DNA from: CAYPIE01 sp964410665
Lineage (GTDB): Bacteria > Planctomycetota > Planctomycetia > Gemmatales > Gemmataceae
NCBI GenBank assembly: GCA_964410665.1
Contig: CAYPIE010000142.1
Span: 1-11,375 of the forward strand
Direction: 5' to 3'
Length of the DNA stretch: 11,375 nt
The translations under genes and the position numbers were made by a program. This document shows, one piece after another, positions 8,185 to 11,375 of the stretch (position 1 is the stretch's first letter; each line of letters opens with the position of its first letter). Below the pieces are notes generated by a model. The model searched no databases. It saw nothing but the letters and a program-made list of their open reading frames with translations, and was not told the origin of the DNA.

Positions 8185-8590
8185 CGGTGGTTCCTCCAAA
8201 ACTGCTGGCGAATAACGAAAGGGTACCCGGGAGCCGACGACCGCAACAACATCTGCCAAAAGACGAGATGCGCAGGCGATCGACCTCCCCGTGCACCATC
8301 CATCAACCCGCTGATAAAAAGACCTCGTCACTGGTTGCAGGGTGGAACCCGTTCGCGGAGCCGTCTTCGCCGAAAGCGTCGTTCTCGAACGGGTTGCCGA
8401 AGGATTGAGGGGAAACCGTGGTCCGGAGGGGCAGCGTAGGGAACCCCGCGGCAAGGGGGAAGGGGCTCATGATCGGTTTCTTGTTGAGGCAGGTGTCAGT
8501 GTCCTCCTCAAGGACCGGGCTCCTTCCGACACGCGTGGGACTTCATCGGAACCCCGCTCATCCCTCCCGATGAACATGCCCATTCGAGGA
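8185..8590 (-). promoter_or_regulatory. Structured spacer between sigma factor and kinase genes
   Basis: A 406-nt gap with no credible gene. It holds four inverted repeats: AACCCGTTCG/CGAACGGGTT (8346-8355 with 8386-8395, 30-nt loop), TTGAGG/CCTCAA (8484-8489 with 8506-8511), AAGGA/TCCTT (8510-8514 with 8521-8525), and TTCATCGG/CCGATGAA (8542-8549 with 8567-8574). The last lies 17 nt after the sigma factor stop. None has a T-run. The spacer could carry a kinase promoter, an attenuator or mRNA-processing structures. GC-rich DNA makes short hairpins by chance, so the role is open. Confidence 0.35.
8193..8197 (-). promoter_or_regulatory. Ribosome binding site fixing the kinase start
   Basis: GGAGG on the minus strand, 8 nt before ATG 8184-8182. 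Residues encoded upstream of this ATG in the longer open frame are arginine- and serine-rich with no domain character, and the first kinase-family N-terminal residues follow this start. This argues for the shorter 962-residue protein. Confidence 0.7.
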
Positions 8591-9178
8591 CTATTCCGGC
8601 CGGCTTGACTCCCAGCGATCCCGGATCAACTTCAGGTAGCGCTCCACCGACTTGACGCTCCGCCCAATGTATTCGGCGATTTCTTCGTTGGCGTAGCCTT
8701 GCAGCCGGAGTAGGGCGACCTCACGCAGACGGTCGTCGAGGAGGCCCAGAAGGTCGACACATACATCGTCGATCGCGTCGAACAGATCGCCCGCGTTCCC
8801 GGTGGGAACCTGTGCCAGCCCGTCCACATTTCCCTCCATCGGCTTCCCAAGGACGGACTCGCCGACTTCATGGGCTCGGGCTTGCTTCTGCCAGACGTTG
8901 GCCGCTTTCCGGACGGTGATCATGGCCAGCAGTTGCCAGAGGTCTCGGCCCGTCTCCAGGCAGCGGAAACGGTCCTCCCGGGCCCCGACACAAAGGGCGT
9001 TGATGGCACTCAGAGCCAGGTCCTCGGCGTCGTAGGTGCGCCGGGGCAGAGAGCCGAGTTTCTTCTCCGCCAGCGCCCGGACCCGGTGGAAGAACTGGTC
9101 CCAGACCCTGGCCGCGGCTTCATCGTCACCGGACTTGAGCTTGCCGATCCAAAACGTGATTTGCGACTGGTCGCTCAT
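8591..9178 (-). CDS. ECF-type RNA polymerase sigma factor (planctomycete type)
   Basis: A 195-residue protein directing RNA polymerase to a subset of promoters. The open frame runs 144 codons further upstream, but that part has no domain character, and the typical start (MSDQSQITFWIGKLKSGDDE) follows ATG 9178-9176 with GGAAG 4 nt before it. Region 2 is about residues 22-100, with the YDAEDLALSAINALC and DLWQLLAMITVRKAANVW stretches that mark this planctomycete ECF group. The linker is about 101-135. Region 4 is about 140-192, with a helix-turn-helix at about 162-185 (YANEEIAEYIGRSVKSVERY) that would contact the -35 element. No anti-sigma gene is adjacent. Instead a serine/threonine kinase follows on the same strand after 406 nt, suggesting control by phosphorylation. 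Confidence 0.88.
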   Translation of the reverse strand: MSDQSQITFWIGKLKSGDDEAAARVWDQFFHRVRALAEKKLGSLPRRTYDAEDLALSAINALCVGAREDRFRCLETGRDLWQLLAMITVRKAANVWQKQARAHEVGESVLGKPMEGNVDGLAQVPTGNAGDLFDAIDDVCVDLLGLLDDRLREVALLRLQGYANEEIAEYIGRSVKSVERYLKLIRDRWESSRPE

Positions 9179-9390
9179 CGTGCTTCCGGCTTTACGCCAC
9201 TGAGTGTGAGATTCACGCCGGCTCTGCTCCGAGTCAGTGAGTGAACTCGCCCTCCGGTCGGGTTCTCGGATTGCTCCGAACGGGAAGCCGAAGACGACGG
9301 CGACCATGGAAAGAAACCGTCCGTACTCGGCAACTGCAATTCTACAAAGCAACACGGCGAGCGCCAGGGGTGGGAATCGCGTGAACTTGG

Positions 9391-9606
9391 CCAGGAAGTC
9401 CTCTGGCTCTCCCTCTCGCTCGGAATACGTGCAAGTCCCTTGTACATGATGCTGACTATGGCACGGTCTGGGACTTCGAAGTCCCCAAAACCATACCTCG
9501 CTTGACTCGAAGAATCCAACCTCCAGCTCACGATCCAAGGCAGTTCGAACCACTCTTTTTTTCGATGAGGGGTGCCGGGCCGCCCACTTGAGTACCTGTG
9601 TGACGG
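9391..9606 (+). repeat. Diverged direct repeat, copy A
   Basis: This copy lines up with 10887-11102 at a nearly constant offset of 1496-1502 bp. Counted by hand without gaps, 9391-9432 matches 27 of 42 positions and 9555-9604 about 38 of 50. Shared anchors in the same order are ACGTGC, AAGTCCCTTG, ACGGTC followed by CTTCG, CGCTTGA, C(T)7C and the CCACTTGAGT box. The copy ends about 67 bp before the start of the unrecognised gene. Confidence 0.65.
9470..9485. promoter_or_regulatory. 16-bp perfect palindrome, possible operator
   Basis: GGGACTTCGAAGTCCC is its own reverse complement. It lies between divergent genes, 291 bp before the sigma factor start and 188 bp before the 387-residue gene. 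The half-site AAGTCCC also occurs at 9433-9439 and in repeat copy B at 10932-10938. Copy B lacks the full palindrome. It could be a dimeric regulator site or an RNA hairpin with a TCGA loop. Confidence 0.4.
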
Positions 9607-9673
9607 GCAATCGAAGGCCAACGGCGACACGAGGAAACCGAGATCGACTTACCGAACTTCGGAGAGACTAGAC

Positions 9674-10837
9674 ATGCGACGTGTTGACAAGAATACAGCG
9701 AAACAGATGATCGCGGAGAAGCAGTCCGTCGAGGTGGGTTTGGCTCTGGACGTGAAGGAGATCTTCGACGTCGAGATGATCCAGGATTTGCGTCAGCTGT
9801 GTCAGAACTCGATTAAACGTGTCGATGCGATGGCACAACGCGACCCGCTGTTCACCCAGACCTATCCGCGCAAATGGGCTTTCTACGGCTGCATGAGAGG
9901 GATGGGTCAGTGGAATGCCGGAAGTCTGCTACGCCAGACGCGATCGTGGAAAGCGACGGATTGCGGAGAATGGATTCGGGTTTACGGCGAGATCGTCGAG
10001 GAGAATTTCTTCGGCCCTCGCGAGGAAGCCAACCGCAAGGCAGCCCAACGCGGCGACCCTTCGCACTGGAAAAAACCCAAGGTGCCCAAAGCAGCACGCG
10101 GGCAGGAATGGGGAGATCAGCACCTCGACCAGCAAAACTTCCAGCCTCAAGCGTTAAGGCGTCGCGTGCAGTACAACAACTTGACCTATGGTGATCAGGG
10201 GCTGTACGACGGAGAAACGACCCCATCCGGCTTCTTGATGAAGTCGATGCCGTCGTCGGGAATCCAGAAATGGGCGATCATGGCCAACGACGTGACCGGG
10301 AAGATGGACCGCGTCTTCGGGTTGATGAAGGGAGCCACGATCTCTGGAACGACGACCGACACGGTTTATTTTCTCAATAAGTTCGCCAGAGCCATTCGGG
10401 ATCCGATCCTGTATCTCCTCGCCGTCGGCCATCTTGTCGGGAATGGTCACCATTCACTGCTCGAGGTGGCGATCCCACTGACGTTGAACGGTTTCATGGA
10501 GTACAGCGTCGGCTTATACTCAACGCTGATTCGGCCGATCTTCCGGCGCGTACAGATTCGGCCCGCATTACGGCAGAAGGGGGCCGATGCCCTGCAGGGA
10601 GTGTTCGAGCGGTGGGAGAATCATCCGAACAACCACCTGATGATGTGCTACTACGAGCGTGGAGAGTTGGCGGGTGCCTTGGTCGCGGACAAGAACCTTG
10701 GCGGGAACCGGGCGGTCTGGAAGCTGGGATTCACGGCAGATGAGGGGCTGATGACCGCGTTTGCCGCCATGCCGATCAACCCGACTTATGCAAATCTTTT
10801 AGGATTTCTGCGCCAGCGTGGCATCAGCATCGGATAG
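9674..10837 (+). CDS. Unrecognised 387-residue protein
   Basis: I do not recognise this protein. The frame is open 34 codons further upstream, but GGAGAG at 9661-9666 sits 7 nt before ATG 9674, so translation most likely starts at MRRVDKNTAK. No signal peptide is visible. Residues 1-60 are mixed-charge and helical-looking. Residues 61-105 are rich in aromatic residues with several W, Y and C (YPRKWAFYGCMRGMGQW). Residues 115-165 are basic and low in hydrophobics, perhaps a linker. From about 196 the chain looks like a compact domain: KWAIMANDVTGK, GATISGTTTDTVYF, then a hydrophobic stretch 244-270 with H259-H260-x3-E264, and EYSVGLYSTL. The HHxxxE pattern could bind metal or be catalytic; this is inference. 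A strong hairpin follows the stop, and the gene lies between two diverged direct repeats. Confidence 0.8.
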   Translation: MRRVDKNTAKQMIAEKQSVEVGLALDVKEIFDVEMIQDLRQLCQNSIKRVDAMAQRDPLFTQTYPRKWAFYGCMRGMGQWNAGSLLRQTRSWKATDCGEWIRVYGEIVEENFFGPREEANRKAAQRGDPSHWKKPKVPKAARGQEWGDQHLDQQNFQPQALRRRVQYNNLTYGDQGLYDGETTPSGFLMKSMPSSGIQKWAIMANDVTGKMDRVFGLMKGATISGTTTDTVYFLNKFARAIRDPILYLLAVGHLVGNGHHSLLEVAIPLTLNGFMEYSVGLYSTLIRPIFRRVQIRPALRQKGADALQGVFERWENHPNNHLMMCYYERGELAGALVADKNLGGNRAVWKLGFTADEGLMTAFAAMPINPTYANLLGFLRQRGISIG

Positions 10838-10846
10838 TGTCATCAA

Positions 10847-10884
10847 TCCGCCGCTTCCCGCTCGGCGAGCCCCGAAGCGGCGGA
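10847..10884 (+). terminator. Strong hairpin after the unrecognised gene
   Basis: TCCGCCGCTTC (10847-10857) pairs exactly with GAAGCGGCGGA (10874-10884), 11 bp. Inside the loop a further GCTC/GAGC stem (10860-10863 with 10867-10870) can form. It begins 10 nt after the stop codon. No T-run follows directly, so it may be a T-less terminator or a 3' stabiliser. Confidence 0.5.
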
Positions 10885-10886
10885 GG

Positions 10887-11102
10887 TCAGGTGGAGTTCT
10901 CCCACTCTCTCTTGCCCGAATAACGTGCGTGAAGTCCCTTGCAACCGAAAGATGGCTGTAGAGACGGTCCGAGGCTTCGTCGTCGACCATCGACTTGCCC
11001 CGCTTGATACGAACGACCTAACCCCAGCCAGCATTCCAGGGTGGTTGGAACTTTTTTTCTGCGAAAGGTGCGAGTTCGACCACTTGAGTGCCTGTCTGAC
11101 AA
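10887..11102 (+). repeat. Diverged direct repeat, copy B
   Basis: The partner of 9391-9606 in the same orientation, starting just after the hairpin that follows the unrecognised gene. It keeps the C(T)7C tract (11051-11059) and the box at 11080-11100, which matches 9584-9604 at 19 of 21 positions. Some insertions of one to three bases separate the anchors. No gene of the neighbouring type follows it in the window. Confidence 0.65.
11024..11058 (+). terminator. Candidate intrinsic terminator inside repeat copy B
   Basis: CCAGCCA (11024-11030) can pair with TGGTTGG (11042-11048) with one G-U pair and an 11-nt loop. A run of seven T starts four bases later (11052-11058). It is correctly oriented to stop plus-strand transcripts. 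The T-run is conserved in copy A, but I found no equally good stem there. Confidence 0.35.
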
Positions 11103-11311
11103 GGCAAACACTACGGAACCAGTCGCGAAGAGAGTTTCGCGATAGCCACCCAAAGCAGCGCAAATTCCGGCGCACAAACGGCTTAAAATCCGGCGCAGCG
11201 GGTGGCGGAAGCAAGCGGCACGGAGTCGAACAAGGCAACGCAAGTGGGAGTTTGATTACGAAGTTGCGCGAAAAAATGTAGGTTTTGACCTGTTGATGCG
11301 AGTATCAGAAG
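11103..11311. other. Short spacer with small repeats before tRNA-Lys
   Basis: No gene is supported. A 7-bp hairpin TCGCGAA/TTCGCGA occupies 11123-11142 with a 6-nt loop. The octamer CCGGCGCA is repeated directly at 11167-11174 and 11190-11197, each after an A/T-rich stretch. An open plus frame (10925-11281) crosses this region and repeat B but has no recognisable domain or ribosome site. Confidence 0.35.

Positions 11312-11375
<64 letters not shown>

Larger units (their letters stand above)
9179..9673. promoter_or_regulatory. Divergent promoter region between sigma factor and unrecognised gene
   Basis: This 495-nt region separates two genes read away from each other. It holds a 16-bp perfect palindrome at 9470-9485, copy A of the diverged direct repeat (9391-9606) with a run of seven T at 9556-9562, and the ribosome site GGAGAG at 9661-9666. 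I could not assign clear -35/-10 boxes. Open frames on the minus strand run through it but look like extensions of the sigma frame rather than genes. Confidence 0.4.

Noticed and set aside
8185..8454. 90-residue N-terminal extension of the kinase frame
   Set aside because: The residues are arginine/serine-rich with no domain character, and a good GGAGG site lies directly before the ATG at 8184.
9179..9610. 144-residue N-terminal extension of the sigma factor
   Set aside because: This would be unusual for this short sigma group. The typical N-terminus begins at 9178, and the extension overlaps repeat copy A.
9391..11102. Direct repeats as ends of an insertion sequence
   Set aside because: The repeats are in the same orientation, strongly diverged and not at exact borders. 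The enclosed gene shows no recognisable transposase motif.
10925..11281. 118-residue plus-strand frame
   Set aside because: It lacks a ribosome site, crosses repeat copy B and a hairpin, and the matching frame in copy A is interrupted by stop codons.

Overview
The window looks like chromosomal DNA of a planctomycete, probably Gemmatales or a relative. Four things suggest this. (1) A secreted protein carries the planctomycete extracellular N-terminal signature LEPLEAREVLS. (2) A short ECF-type sigma factor of the planctomycete kind lies next to a serine/threonine kinase. (3) That kinase has the typical planctomycete build of N-terminal helical region, kinase domain, one membrane helix and TPR tail. 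(4) Intergenic spaces are long and coding DNA is GC-rich. Genus-level placement is inference only.

Layout. Positions 1-282 are a leader with repeated CGGACG/CGTCCG hexamers. Positions 283-3414 (+) encode a 1043-residue secreted serine hydrolase (beta-lactamase/penicillin-binding-protein fold, S12-like) joined to a long calcium-binding-type beta-roll region. A perfect 24-bp hairpin follows it. Positions 3508-4275 hold no convincing gene, only one weak open frame. On the minus strand, three genes share one direction in the order sigma factor (9178-8591), kinase-TPR (8184-5296) and outer-membrane beta-barrel protein (5184-4276). Positions 9674-10837 (+) encode a 387-residue protein I do not recognise, followed by a strong hairpin. 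The window ends in a tRNA-Lys(CUU) gene on the minus strand, cut at its 5' end.

How the genes may work together. The sigma-kinase pair is a common planctomycete signalling arrangement. The kinase would sense or relay a signal through its membrane helix and TPR tail and alter activity of the linked sigma factor. The beta-barrel gene may belong to the same transcription unit or be a target. The sigma-kinase gap is 406 nt and contains several inverted repeats. The serine hydrolase and the 387-residue gene seem independent of this unit.

The most unusual observation is a pair of old, diverged direct repeats of about 215 bp (about 9391-9606 and 10887-11102, spacing 1496-1502 bp). They bracket the unrecognised gene and share a box identical at 19 of 21 positions. 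They suggest a repeated gene unit or a dispersed element of unknown kind. No CRISPR array, insertion sequence, rRNA or phage module was seen.
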